Origin: Isoetes taiwanensis
Taxonomy: Eukaryota > Streptophyta > Lycopodiopsida > Isoetales > Isoetaceae
Direction: 5' to 3'
Assembly: GCA_021234155.1 (NCBI GenBank)
Contig: JAJEKV010000049.1
Location: forward strand, 5,267,001 to 5,331,000
DNA: 64,000 nt
The first letter of the stretch is position 1. Each line of letters opens with the position of its first letter. Below the pieces are notes generated by a model. It was not told the origin of the DNA. It saw only the letters and a list, made by a program, of their open reading frames with translations, and ran no database searches. Positions 41,780 to 53,260 of the stretch are shown piece by piece. The position numbers and the translations under genes were made by a program.

Positions 41780-41791
41780 GCTCTGATACCA
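41780..41791 (-). other. Primer-binding site, initiator tRNA-Met
   Basis: GCTCTGATACCA again, one base from the LTR starting at 41793. Confidence 0.85.
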
Positions 41792-41792
41792 T

Positions 41793-43276
41793 TGTGGACG
41801 TCCTACTCAGATAACGATGCCCGCACCAGATACAACCAGGGAGTTCATCCCCCATACCAGCTCCATAATCGATCTGAGGGCCCTCCACGGATCATCGCGG
41901 ACCTTCCGGAGTCCACGGTGGGGAAGAATGAAGGGGTCATTTTACCCCGTCTCCCCTGGGGCCTACCTAGGCTGGAAGCGTAAAACATACACGCCAAGAA
42001 CATACATCGATATCCACCTCGAAGGGTGGTGCATCAACATCCGTGATAGACAAAGATCGCGACGATACAAAGGAAGTTCCTACCCAAGGCTCGGACACGG
42101 GGATGGACTGACAAGCTTGGGTCCTCTCGAGTTCCTTGCGCATTTAATCATGACAATGGATTGGGCTGGCATAAGAACATGGCATTGGGTTGTCCACTCC
42201 ATCCGCCCCTCCTCGTGCACACTTTGCGAGTAGGTTGAAAAGTGTTAGGACCGATCAGAGCCGCCGGGTGCATAGCCAAAGGGGCTACTCCCGGGTTACA
42301 TCTCCCGTGCCCGATGGGGGGGTAGGGATCACTCCCACTTTCGAGGTCTACATGCTGACCCAAGGTGACTAGAGGGCCACTACCCTTATTCGACTTAACC
42401 CACTGGAAGGTGAACCCCACCCCACGGTGTCGAGCCCATGCCTTGCCCACACTCGCTGGCAAGCCATTTGGACCTAGTCACTCGATCCCCGTGGGTGAGG
42501 CCTTACACACCGGAGGGATGGGTCAAGGGTCGAACACCTAACCTGGCTCGAGCCAGTCCGCCCCTTCACCCACAACCGGTGTGAGGTTCTTGTACACAGC
42601 CGAAAACTAGTAATGCACTAAGAGGGACTAACTAGGAGCATCATCTACTAAGCTTTAAGTCTCTACCCCCCTTCCCAATACAATGAGTTCATAGAATCCA
42701 TCCGTCCATCATATCAACATAATAAATAATAAAGAACTAATCTATCTCATAGAGTTAGGTTCTTTAGTTAGATCAATCTCGGGATCTACTTGGCTGCTAG
42801 AGGTGATCTAATAGGCTAAACCCTCTTGGTTCAAGGTCGGAGTAAGGTTTATGCTATTTGATCGACCAAATACCGATCCCCTGGTTCACTCCTTCGATCC
42901 GGCGTCCATGTCTCCGAGATGCGGTCGGAAGGGCTTATCCGACACGCCGCACGGGCGATCGTGGGACTTGGAATCGACTCCTCAGGCGCGCGAATCGGAG
43001 CTCGGAAGGTCTGTGGGTGAAAAGGGAATGTTAGGGTTTGATGCCTTATGTAGGCTATCAGTTAGGTTTTAGGGTTCCCATGACTCTTGGTCTACCTTTA
43101 ATGGGTTAAAGGTCTAAAGGTGCGCGCATTGCTAAGTGTGCGCACCATTGCAAGTTGCCCCCTAGGGCGTCCTTGCTTGGGTATACGTCGGCGTACACGT
43201 CGACTGGACGGCGTGTACGCGTGACGGCGCAGTACGGTATACGTCTTGAGACCGTATATCGTACTGGAACGTCACA
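41793..43276 (-). mobile_element. LTR B, 1484 bp
   Basis: TGTGGACG start (one inserted G compared with LTR A) and ACGTCACA end, followed by TGTATTAT of the third gene copy. Together with LTR A it brackets 40077-41792, so the stretch could be read as one - strand LTR element carrying a piece of the DUF7869-type gene. LTR A and LTR B differ by many one- to four-base indels and by fewer substitutions. Confidence 0.85.
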
Positions 43277-44841
43277 TGTATTATATTATATATGATAAAA
43301 TGGACCAACAGAAGACTTGTTTTCCACAATTCAAGTACATACCTAAGTCATGTGGAAGATCATACCCTTTGCAGATTTCAATGACTGGGACAATCTTGCA
43401 TGGGCAGTCTCAGACCTACTATGGCAATTTCAGTTTAGAGTTGTGAGTGATGGTCCAGATTTTCACATTGGGAGTATCATGAGGTGTTTAAGAAACTATG
43501 AGAATGGTTACAATGGTCACCTCCAGGATCCTACAGCTAGCCAGGCACTACATAGTGCATTGTTGGATGGAACCCCTAATAGTATTGAAAAGTTTAGCAC
43601 GACAAGGTTTAGGAGGCATGGACCTAATGAACATGTTGGAGCTTCAACATCTCGTGCTAAACCTCGAGATCTGCCTAGAAGGCTCCTCTTGCAACTTGAT
43701 AATTGTGCTGGTCAAAATAAGAACAGATAGATGTTTTCTTTCCTATCCTATTTAACAACTGTGGGTATTTTTGAAAGAGTCAATTTGGGGTTCCTAATGC
43801 CCGGACATACTCATGAGGATGTGGACGCATTGTTTGGAAAATATAGTCATGTATTGAGACAGCAAACAATTACCAACTTTCCCATGCTATTAGAAATATT
43901 TTATGGATGTACTACTCCATCTCCTATAGGATCTCTCATAGAAGAAGTGCCTGATTGGAAGAGTTTTGTAGATGGTTATGCTCTCGACATGGAAGGTCAT
44001 TCTAGACCTCTTCAATTTACTTTTTGGGTGAGAGAAGGATTCCAATCATGCAATGGAAAATGAGACCTGAGGAGGAGAAGTGGAGAGGTGGGGCAGAAAT
44101 TTGACACAGGGATGCAAATGACAAGCCTATGATACCTCCTGGTCAACCAAAAGCTCTAAAGCCAACTGAAGAAGTGAAGCAATTGGGATTGACTAAGGAT
44201 GGCATCAATGACTACGTCAAGCATTGGCAAACTAATTCGGATGAGACTAATCGTGCATTGATAGATTATTGGAAGAAGGTGATCAACTTGTTGGATGAGG
44301 TAGACACATCCTCTAAGAGCCGAAAAGAAGGGTGGTTCCTTAAAAGTAGGTGGAAAATATTAGCTGGTGCTGACGAAGATGATGGTACCATTAGTAGCAT
44401 TGTTAAGGCCTCCTCAATCTGATAAACACTGTGTTGGTCCTAAGAAGGATAGGCCAAAATATCTAGGCATGGATTGTTATGAACCTTCTACTGACGTGGA
44501 GTGCCACCAATTTGTAGTAGTAAAACCACCAGATCTAGAGACCTATCCAGTGTGGTTGGGATACACCATCTCGAGGTGATGTTAACTTCAATAAGGTGCG
44601 CGTGAAATGGTGGTGTCCAGTACATCAGTTGAGTAATGTCATCGATAAAGAAAGATATTCAGATTGTTGGACAAAGAGGTGGAGGAGAAATCCTAGTGAT
44701 CCTAATCTTTGGCTAGACATTGAAACCGTATTGTACTCGTGGACTCCAAAAACTATTCCAAGTAAAACAACGAGAGTTACAATACCTCAGGATGTAAGGA
44801 ATAAGGCTATCATATCCTTGGGGATGCTGGTGGAAAAATGA
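43277..44841 (+). pseudogene. DUF7869-type gene, third copy of the middle part and native 3' end
   Basis: Repeats the middle part with the same TAG (43728-43730), has a one-base deletion near 44038 (GAAGGATTCC against GAAGGGATTCC), and then goes beyond the point where copy two ends. ETYPVWLGYTISR continues after a stop, in another frame, into VKWWCPVHQLSNVIDKERYS, LWLDIETVLYSW and TTRVTIPQDVRNKA, ending at 44841. This closing block matches the tail of copy 1 at 11.1 kb in layout (IHW...WYEP-like strand, then a V..L strand). The 5' part of the gene exists only once, at 35.8-37.2 kb. Confidence 0.8.
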
Positions 44842-45310
44842 AAAACTATGTAAATATGTTTTTTTCATTACTATGTATCAATAACAGTTACTAAAAGTTG
44901 TGTACTACTTGAGAAGTGTGATATATGATTTTGTAATTTGAAGTTAAGGTGTGAATTTATCTTAAGGTGTGTGATTATATGTTAACGTGTAGTGACTTGG
45001 GTCAAGTTACTAAAAAATTGCAATTAGAAATGTATCCCAAAATCAAGACATAATCCCAATTTACTTGAATGATGGTTAAATGGTGTCACTACTTGTTATG
45101 GGTTCATTATGGTTGAACAAATAATTTTTAACAAACATAAAAGCAAAAAAATGACAGTGAACAAAAAGAAGATGTTAAATAAGGGGGGCTAAAAAATAAA
45201 TGGACAAGGGGATTTTGAAGGGAGTAATAAAGAGACAAGGAAATAAAGAAACGATGGGGCGGACACGAATTATAAACAATGGCACGAATGGGGACGAACG
45301 AAAGCAAAGT
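44842..45310. other. AT-rich flank without a gene
   Basis: 3' flank of the DUF7869-type gene with GTGTGATTATATG-like phrases. No coding region seen. Confidence 0.5.
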
Positions 45311-45560
45311 AAAGGATGAATAAAAACAAAGATAATAAAGGCAAGGGAAAAAAACAAAACCAAGGGGACAAATGGATAGTAAAGGCAAGAGAAAGAAAAC
45401 AAAAAGAATAAGGCGGACTTATGGATAATAAAGGCAAGGGAGAAAAACAAAACCAAGAAGACAAATGGATAGTAAAGGCAAGAGACAAAAACAAAAAGAA
45501 TAAGGTGGACGAATGGATAATAAAGGCAAACAAAACAAGCAAAAAGCAAACGTTGAACAA
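45310..45560. repeat. A/G-rich minisatellite, about 60-bp unit
   Basis: Units with GGATAATAAAGGCAAGGGA, AAAACAAAACCAAG and GACAAATGGATAGTAAAGGC repeat about four to five times. The F/S/L-rich frames on - come from this repeat. Confidence 0.8.
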
Positions 45561-45803
45561 ACAAAAAAAAGGGGCATTCAAGAAATGAAAAAGATGAGTG
45601 TGTTCGGGGCATTCTAGGCCTCACTACTATAATTACCAAAAAAATATACTTTATTATTAGTACATCTATCTTCTTATTATTATTCTTATTATTAGATGCT
45701 TTGCCTTTTAGGCAAGATATATGTATTACATGAAAAGCATTAATTGAATCATTTTGTGTATACAACTCCTCCTGTTATTTACTTGTTATTCACTTGTTCA
45801 ATA

Positions 45804-45815
45804 TGGTATCAGAAC
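45804..45815 (+). other. Primer-binding site of a Ty1/copia-like element
   Basis: TGGTATCAGAAC, matching initiator tRNA-Met except near its end. The 5' LTR must end just before, near 45801 (CACTTGTTCA). I could not find the LTR start. Confidence 0.7.
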
Positions 45816-46735
45816 AGGCAACGGTTTCCATACGTGGAGCGACTGGAACAAGGACGCTCTATGTGTTTGATGGGACAGGTTATCCTGCATGGAAAACAAA
45901 GATGAAAATTGTACTTCGAAACGACAAATATTCTATTCTATTCTTAGGAGCGGTGGTGCGTCCTCTGCAGCCTGAAAGTACGTCTGGGGTTCTTTTGACA
46001 CAAGGGCCTCAGTATGATGCATGGTGTAAAGAAGTAGAAGATTGGGATGATGAAGATCAGGTTGCTCGAGGCATGATACTTTATGCCCTTAAAGATTCCA
46101 TTCTTGTTGATGCTGAAGTATATGAGCATGCCAATGAAGTATGGGAGTATTTGGACAAAATTTATTTGAAGTGGACAAAACAAGAAGTGTTGCATCTCCG
46201 TAATAAATTGACCAGTTTAAAGTACATGGTTACATATTCTATTGATGATTATATCGATAAATTCAAAGAGTTGGTAGAACAATTGTCAGCGGCTGGGGCA
46301 CCGGTGGAGAAAGAGCAATTATCTGTCATGTTGTTAGGCACGATGCCTCATGATTTTGACACTATAGTCACCGTTCTTCTTAATAAAGAAGATTTGGCTT
46401 TTGAAAGTGCATGTCTATCATTGAGAAATCATGTTCGAAAAGTGAAGCATGAGGTTGTTCCCCTGGAGGAAAAAGCTTTAGTTGTTCATACCACTCCTGA
46501 TGAGAAAATTCTTACAGGTTTTCGACGTGCGCGAGAGCCTAGTGATGGCGAAAAGTCTTTTTATGTTGCATATAAAAAGTTTAAAAAAGAAGCATATATC
46601 CCTAGACGGAATTGTAGCGGTGGATTTTCCGGTGGCACAAATCGTGCTTTTCCCCGGGTTACTGGCAATAAGGACCATGCATGTTCTTTTTTGTGGAAAG
46701 TACAATCATGAGGACCCTAATTGTCATCTTCGTCA
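45804..46735 (+). pseudogene. Ty1/copia gag remnant
   Basis: From the primer-binding site the frame gives a UBN2-type gag: FDGTGYPAWKTKMKIVL, ARGMILYALKDSILVDAEVY, EVWEYLDKIYLKWTKQEVLH, LRNKLTSLKYM and LLGTMPHDFDTIVTVLLNKE. The nucleocapsid zinc knuckle follows in another frame (FCGKYNHEDPNCHL) because of a one-base loss near 46690. No protease, integrase or reverse transcriptase follows; the element is cut off after about 46760. Confidence 0.8.
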
Positions 46736-46739
46736 ATTT

Positions 46740-47735
46740 TTTGAAAAACCCCTGATCCAGTCATCTCGTCCATTAGTATTGCGACATGTCTCACTTATTC
46801 TATTCCTAGAAATCGTGCAATATTTTTACTCTTCCTTCCACATTTTTTTACTCTCCATTCTACGTTTTCTACCCATCATTCAGTTGTTTTTTTACCTACT
46901 ATTCTCTCCCACTTTGACGTGTGGCGGCGGTGGATTGGGCCTGTCATTTCCATTAGGGCAAAGGCTCTATGGGCGATTTTCTGGTCAGTCAAGGCAACCT
47001 TGCGCTCTACACATTGCCGCCTTTTCGGCCAGAAAATTGCCCATGGGGCCTTTCTCTTATATAAGTCGACTTGTCTATGGCGATGATTTGTGTAGAAATT
47101 TCTGGTCAGCAAAAATTTAACTTTACAGCAAAAGCGAGGCATCCCAGTACCCCTCATAGTTCAGGTTTTGCCTGAGTTTTGATTTCTGAGGTAACATTTT
47201 TTGATATGCATTTTTTGTTCCTTATTTTATTTCTGTACATACTTTGAAATGCATCAACCTGAGATGCGAGGCGGTGCATCCACCTAATGCTATTACATTT
47301 TTTTTGCAATGGATCTTGTTTGCAACTTAGATCTTGTTTTGTTGATGCTGGTATAACCTCCATTGTAGGACTGATAGATGCATTGAAGCAGCGAGACTGG
47401 CAAATGCCTTGAAGCAACAGGTTTTCTATTCCAAAGGTTTAAAGTGGATGTTTTACAAAGGTACCATTCATGCCTTCTATCCATTTTTCTCAATTTTGCC
47501 TTGCTAATACAGTTCTTAGTGATATATGCTCCTTTATCAACATCTGTCTTCATATATATGAACAAACTAGTAGCCTTCATAGGTTTAGATTGCATACATA
47601 ATAATTCGGCATAGAATATCTCACTCGCAAAATTGGAGGGAAAGATAAAGGCAAGAAGAGGCGACTGGACGACTAAAATTGACAAACTCTGAACCTATAT
47701 CTGTGCATATATTCTTTCTAAACTGTTAAGTTTTT
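46740..47735. other. Stretch without a recognised gene
   Basis: Open frames exist on both strands but none shows a motif. TTATATAAG at 47069 resembles a TATA box. It may be the rest of a truncated element. Confidence 0.4.
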
Positions 47736-47739
47736 TTCA

Positions 47740-50195
47740 ATGCCATCGATCCGAACCATCGGATCGGTATTCTCGAATGGGCGAGCATGCGTTTCGCCCA
47801 TGCATGCATGCATTGCATGAATTTTCTAGGATTCTGGTTCATGTGGAGTTCCATTGAGCTGAATGAAAATCCATAGGAGGTCACAAATGACCCCAAATAA
47901 GTAACAATATTAAGATCATAAGATCATCCTAGGTAGCCCAGACAACTCGAGTTGAGCACTAACCGTCTCATCTCAAAGCTCACATAATGGAAAAAATCCC
48001 TTGATGGAGCCACGAGAACAACATCGTCCTTCGCGCCGCCATCCCCAAATGCTCAAAACCCCAAACTCGACCCCCAAACACGTGGTGACTACTCGAGAAC
48101 CACCCCCGGCCCACCACACTGCAAGAACCACCAAGAAAGAAGACTGCCCGATTGCTGGAAACAAACAGACCTCACGGCAAGTTAAAGCAAGACAATGGGT
48201 TAGAAGCCTAACAAACCAAGCATAAAAAAATGTGTGAACAAGACAAGAAGAAGAATGGCCCCAAAAAATGAGAAAACGCGGAAGCACAGAGTTATACATC
48301 GAGAGAGAGAAAGTAAGATAGACTAGGCTTGACCATGGGGATCGTCCCCGAGGTGCCCTCCAGAAGCGACAAGTGCTATGCTGGGAAATTGTAGAGGCCA
48401 CCAGCCACCAAGGAGACAGAAGAGAAGAGTTGAACCCACCCTCACAAGGTGGAATGAAAAGAAACCAAACAGAAGCCAAAGCAAACCAAACCATGCGACC
48501 AGCCTTAGAGGAGGGAGGGAGGGAAACACTTGGAACAAGGAGAATTCAGCTCAGAGGAAATGCCGATGAGAATTGCTTGCAAGCTACAGGGATATATAGC
48601 AAACAGAGCTAAAGAAAACCTGTGCCAAAGAAAGCTCATGCTAAAGATGGATCCTACATCCAAAATAGCGTGACGCCAGAACAAACGACCCTTTCCCTAG
48701 AATGATAGTTCTCTTTTATATAAGAAGAGAACCATAGCATTTTTGTCGGGAGCTTTTGTCTGTTTTCATGCGAGCCCTTATTCGAGAATGCCATCGAATC
48801 GGTATTCTCGAATGGGCGAGCATGCAACTCGCCCATGCGTGCATGCATTGCATGAATTTTCTGGGGGCTCTGGTTCATTTGGAGATCGCTATTTCTTGCA
48901 GGTTCTTGTAAATATTGTTTTTAGTCGCGTGGCACGCATGACCAGCCCCTCGTTTTTTTAAGGTTTTTTCTCTATTGGTTTTTTTGTTGGTGATGTGCAG
49001 GTCCAGGGGTGATGGGCAACTTCGGTATTCTTTGTGGAGCGTGGGTTTTTTATGGGAACGTTTAGCATCCTTGCATTGTCCAAGCCCCTTGCCGAGATTT
49101 TATTGCTAGGGTTTTTCCACAAAAACCCGAAAGGGCGGGGTTTTTTAATCCCGACGATAAGCTCTCGGCAGGTACACTAGCCAACATATGTAGCACACAA
49201 TTTTATTGGGGTCCAGGTATCATAACTGGATATTCCCTATGTTTTTCAATTTTTGGGTAGCCTGCGATATGCAGCTTTGCATTGCGTGCATTTTCTGGGG
49301 CTCTGGTTCATTTGGGGATCGCTATTTCTTGTAGGTTCTTCATCGACTTCTCTTGATTCTCTTTTTTTGATACCAGGCAAGGGATGGGCTTCTCCCTGCA
49401 TGTTGGGACATGTTCTTCCCCGATCTTGTCCCTTTTTTTGCCATCCTTCAACCTTCGACCTCGATTCCGTTTTGATAAGGAAGTTCTCTTTTTGTCGGGA
49501 GTTTTTGTCTGTTTTCATGCGAGCCCTTACTTGAGAATGCCATCGATTCGAGCCATTGGATTGGTATTCTCGAATGGGCGAGCATGCATCTCTTGCATGC
49601 ATACATGCATTGCATGCATTTTCTGGGGCTCTGGTTCATTTGGGGATCGCTATTTCTTGCAGGTTCTTCATTGACTTCTCATCGACGTTTTCTCCTCTCT
49701 CAACAGTTCCCTTGACTCCCACCCACCCTCCCTTAATGTGTATATTATTGTAAATGTTGTTTTTTGTCGCATGCCACGCGTGACCAGTCCCTCATTTTTC
49801 GAGGTTGTTGTTTTCTTATCTTTGTGAACTAGTTGTTGATGTGTAAGTACAGTGGGATGCGCGACTCCATCTTCTTCAGGCTTCGTGGGTTTCTTTGTGG
49901 GAGCGTTTTTTTTGCAGCTTTACATTATGTCTAAGCCCCTTGCAGAGGGCTTATCACTAGGGTTTTTCCTCTAAAACCCAAAAGGACTTTTTTAATCCCA
50001 CCAATAAGCTCTCGGCAGGTACACTTAACCGACATTTGTAGAAATTTTTTGGGGTCCAGATGACATAACTGGATATTCCTTGTGTTTTTCCATTGTAGGT
50101 AGCTTGCAAATGTGCAGCTATTCACTCTCAACCATTGTAGAATTCTGCTGAGATGAATGAAAAGCCTGGGAGCTTTTGTTTGTTTTCATGCGAGC
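47740..50195 (-). repeat. R1 dispersed repeat, several copies in reverse
   Basis: Reverse-complement relatives of 2.9-4.8 kb: TCGAATGGGCGAGCATGC (47773, 48808, 49573), CATGCATTGCATG blocks, TTTTCATGCGAGCCCTTA (48767, 49514, 50186), CTAGGGTTTTTCC (49108, 49958), GATAAGCTCTCGGCAGGTAC (49157) and CTGCTGAGATGAATGA (50145). One copy is interrupted by 47850-48640, where I recognise nothing and several open frames (for example 48001-48225 on +) have no motif. The end near 50205 abuts the Ty3/gypsy remnant. Confidence 0.7.
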
Positions 50196-50204
50196 CCTTA
50201 TTCG

Positions 50205-51930
50205 AGAATTGTCAGGAAAGTTTTCAAAAGCTCAAAGATGCATTAATAAGTGCTCCAATCGTAAAAATTCCTAAGATGGAACAACCTTTTCGAGTGGTTA
50301 CAGATGCTTCAGGAAAAGCAATTGGAGGTGTATTGTTGCAACATGGTAAAGTTTGCGCTTATGAATCTTGCAAGTTGTCGCCAACCGAGCAGAATTATCC
50401 CGTACATGACCTTGAGATGTTGGCGATAATCCACGCCTTGAGGGTATGGAGACATTATTTACTGGGTCGCGATTTTACTTTGAAAAACCGATGATCAAAA
50501 TTTGAGTATTTTCTGAAGTAGCTGCATTTGAACAATCGACAACGTAAATGGATGTAACTGCGAGAAAGAATATGATTTTCAAATTGAATATCAACCAGGA
50601 AAGGAGAATGTTATAAACAGATGCTTTGTCTCACAATTCATTTTTGACATCCATTAATGTGCTTCAGTGTCAATGGGATGCTCATTTATTGATAAGTTGA
50701 AGGTAGATGCACATTTTGGACTAGTTATTGCTAAGTTGTAATGGACACCTCATGAATGTCTGCAATATTCTTTGGATAAGGGATTGTTTTGTTATAGAGG
50801 CTGAATGTGCATTCCTAATGACTATGAGCTTAAATTGATACTTTTGCATGAAGCGCATGACAGTCCATTGGCAAGACATCCAGGCGTGCCCAAAACTTTA
50901 AGGAAGGTGAGACAAAATTTCTTTTGGCCAGGGAAGAAGAGGATGGTAAAGGAATATGTGCCAAGATGCCTTGTATGTCAAAAGGTGAAGGCATCTCATT
51001 TTAGGCAACCAGTAGAGTTGCAACCTTTCGAAATAGCCTTGTTCTAAGTGGGAATGCATTGCTATGGATTTCATTGTGAATCTACATCGAACACGTATAG
51101 GTTATAATACTATCTATGTGGTGGTTGATCGCTTGATGGAACAGGCACATTTTATGCCAATAGAGACTGCAACTACTGCAATGGACATCTCAAACTTGTT
51201 TGTATAGGAGATCTTTCGGCTGCATACAATTACTTAAGATCAAGACTCGAAGTTTATGAGTCATTTTTGGCAAGGATTGTTCCAAAATGTGGGAACAAAG
51301 TTGAATACAGGTACGTCTTATCATCTGCAAACAGATGGACAAGAGTGGGTTAATTAGGTTCTTGAAGACATGCTGCGAACGTATGTGCCGAACAAACCAA
51401 AAGCATGGGATTCATATTTGCATTTAGCAAAATTTGCCTACAACAATACTTATCAAGAATCCATAAAGATGAATCCTTTTGAGACAATGTATGGCAAAGA
51501 CCGTCCTCTCAATTAAAGAGATCCTGCATGTAATGTGGAAATGGCCAATGAGGTGGCTGAAGACATGTACGCTCAATTAAGGAGACTGAGTCAGAACATA
51601 GTAGTGGCTCAGAATTGTCAAAAACAATATGCAATTAAGAGAAGTCTCTAGAGTTTGTGAAAGGGCAGTATGTATTTTCTAGAATAAAACCAAAGCAAAG
51701 TTCTCTAACATTTAAAAGTGCTTGAAAGTGTGCTCCTAGGTATGGAGGATCATATAAGGTGTTAGACTGCATTGGAAAAGTGGCTTATAGACTAGAGTTA
51801 CTGCCACATGTTGAGGTACACAATGTTTTGCATGTGAGTAACTTGCGGAAGTACGTCTTCAACTCCTCTCACATGTTAGATGACGATGATTTGGTAACTT
51901 GTGAAGAATTTCTGTATCGTTGACCTGAGC
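50205..51930 (+). pseudogene. Ty3/gypsy pol remnant
   Basis: Begins inside reverse transcriptase/RNase H: CQESFQKLKDALISAPIVKI, FRVVTDASGKAIGGVLLQHG and SPTEQNYPVHDLEMLAIIHA (50205-50490). The integrase zinc finger follows (LLHEAHDSPLARHPGVPKTL, RCLVCQKVK, 50830-51000), then the integrase core with stops (DFIVNLHRTRIGYNTIYVVV, YHLQTDGQ, YNNTYQESIKMNPFETMYGK) and the end GGSYKVLDCIGKVAYRLELL with HNVLHVSNLRKYV. Many stops and shifts. The 5' part (gag, protease, most of reverse transcriptase) and both LTRs are absent. Confidence 0.85.
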
Positions 51931-52520
51931 ATAACTTACAAGAGGAGACACGCCGATTAAGAAGTCAAACTATAATTCAGAATTGACAAACTTCAACCAT
52001 TTTCACTGCATAACATTTGTAAGTTAGAGCTATATTACCTAACCATGGACAAGACTCTAATGCTAAAACTGCCCTAAAAGAAATAGTATATTTATTAAAG
52101 ATGGCTTCCTAAGAGTTAGGATAGAATTATTCCCTTCAGCAAACAAAATAAGCACAGCTAACAGATGTATAACATATATAAAAAGCATTTCAAGAACTAG
52201 CATATATCAAGATGCAAGGAATTATGACATTAGACCAGTTAATATCTGCTAAAGAAAATCTATAAACGTCTGCAAATGCACATAAATAACTGTGAACTCA
52301 CCTATCAACTGAGCTGCATCTTCCTTCACTTTTTTCGCTTCTTTTTCCTTGACTTCTTGAAGCTTCACACCTTTTCCTGCATTTTCTCAAAGAAATTCTG
52401 ATAAAAAGAAAGTGGGCATTTTCTCCTCTTTGGAACTCGCATGCTCATCACTTTCATCCCTAGCCCGATTGCTAGAAGCATGGGCTTTACACTTACCTTT
52501 ATCTTACACACTAGCCACTG
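51931..52520. other. Stretch without a recognised gene
   Basis: AT-rich. 52310-52500 has a lysine/glutamate-coding character on - (EVKEKEAKKVKEDAA-like) but no domain. Confidence 0.4.
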
Positions 52521-52589
52521 AAACAATCAAAACAAAAGCTTGAATGAAGACTTCCACAATATTTGATCATACCATAGATGCATAATAAA

Positions 52590-53260
52590 CATACTGAGTA
52601 TTGGAGAGAGATGCGTTGGCCACATGGGGGTTGAGAGATGATTATGGGAGATGGCGAGAGATGAAGGGAGAGTCAAAAATTTGGCTCTCGCTTTGAGAGA
52701 CAAAACGCCCCTAACTATTGTTAGGGGCGTTCCCATTAACCCTCTCGCCTGTTTTATGGTTAGGGGCATAACGGCCGGTTTTTGAGCTTTGGCGCCCGAA
52801 AACTCTCCCGGAAATCGAGCCACCAATTCCGACCCCTTCAACAAATGATCCCCTGTTCTTTGATCTGCCTGCGCACCTCCTGCTCCAATTCCGCATTAGG
52901 GTGTCGAGATCGGCCTTGCAATCCAAATTCCTCAAGCATTCGGGTCTTAGGTTTGGAATTCTTCTTGTAAATTTCTGATTTAAATTGTGTTCAAGAAGTA
53001 ATTTACTGTCAAATTCTGTGACAGCAGACTCTAAATCATGACTAGAGCTTCTAGATCTGCTCTTCTAGCAACCGCGAAACCCTTTGTGCCCCCTAGAATC
53101 GAGAAATTGCCTTCTAAGAGGCCGAAGAAGATGACTGGTCAAATTCCTGAATCTGATGCATTGCAGATCAGCTCTCAGCCTGAAGGTGCAAAAGATTGCA
53201 ATCCGAGGAAGCAATGTTACTGCAAGGTTTGTAACAGAAAAGCAAGTTAAAAAAAAAACA
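52590..53260 (+). pseudogene. PIF/Harbinger Myb/SANT gene fragment (second copy)
   Basis: The upstream part (GAGAGAGATGCGTTGGC at 52600) and the start MTRASRSALLATAKPFVPPR (53038) match 62.88 kb onward and MSKASRSALPATSKPFVPPR of the larger copy at 63310. KMTGQIPESD parallels KMTGQFSMD. The frame ends after NRKAS with a donor-like AAG|GTTTGT near 53226. The SANT part itself is missing, so this is a truncated relative. Confidence 0.7.

Larger units (their letters stand above)
37207..43276 (+). repeat. Tandem duplication of gene middle part plus LTR
   Basis: TGTATTATATTATATATGAT stands at 37207, 40077 and 43277. Unit 1 (37207-40076) is 2870 bases and unit 2 (40077-43276) 3200 bases; each is gene middle part + internal retroelement stretch + one LTR. 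Unit 1 lacks about 332 bases present in unit 2 at 41230-41564. The third gene part (43277 on) runs into the native 3' end. Gene parts differ by few bases; LTR parts differ by many small indels. Confidence 0.9.

Noticed and set aside
45128-45765. Up to 196-residue hydrophobic frames on -
   Set aside because: Complement of an A/G-rich minisatellite; several frames open together.
47973-48612. Possible gene within the R1 cluster
   Set aside because: Open on both strands for 70-170 residues but without motif, splice sites or support; I cannot choose a strand.
49115-49155. Bacterial-style terminator (stem CCCGAAAGGGCGGG then T run)
   Set aside because: It belongs to the R1 repeat and occurs in other copies without a nearby gene; nothing bacterial surrounds it.
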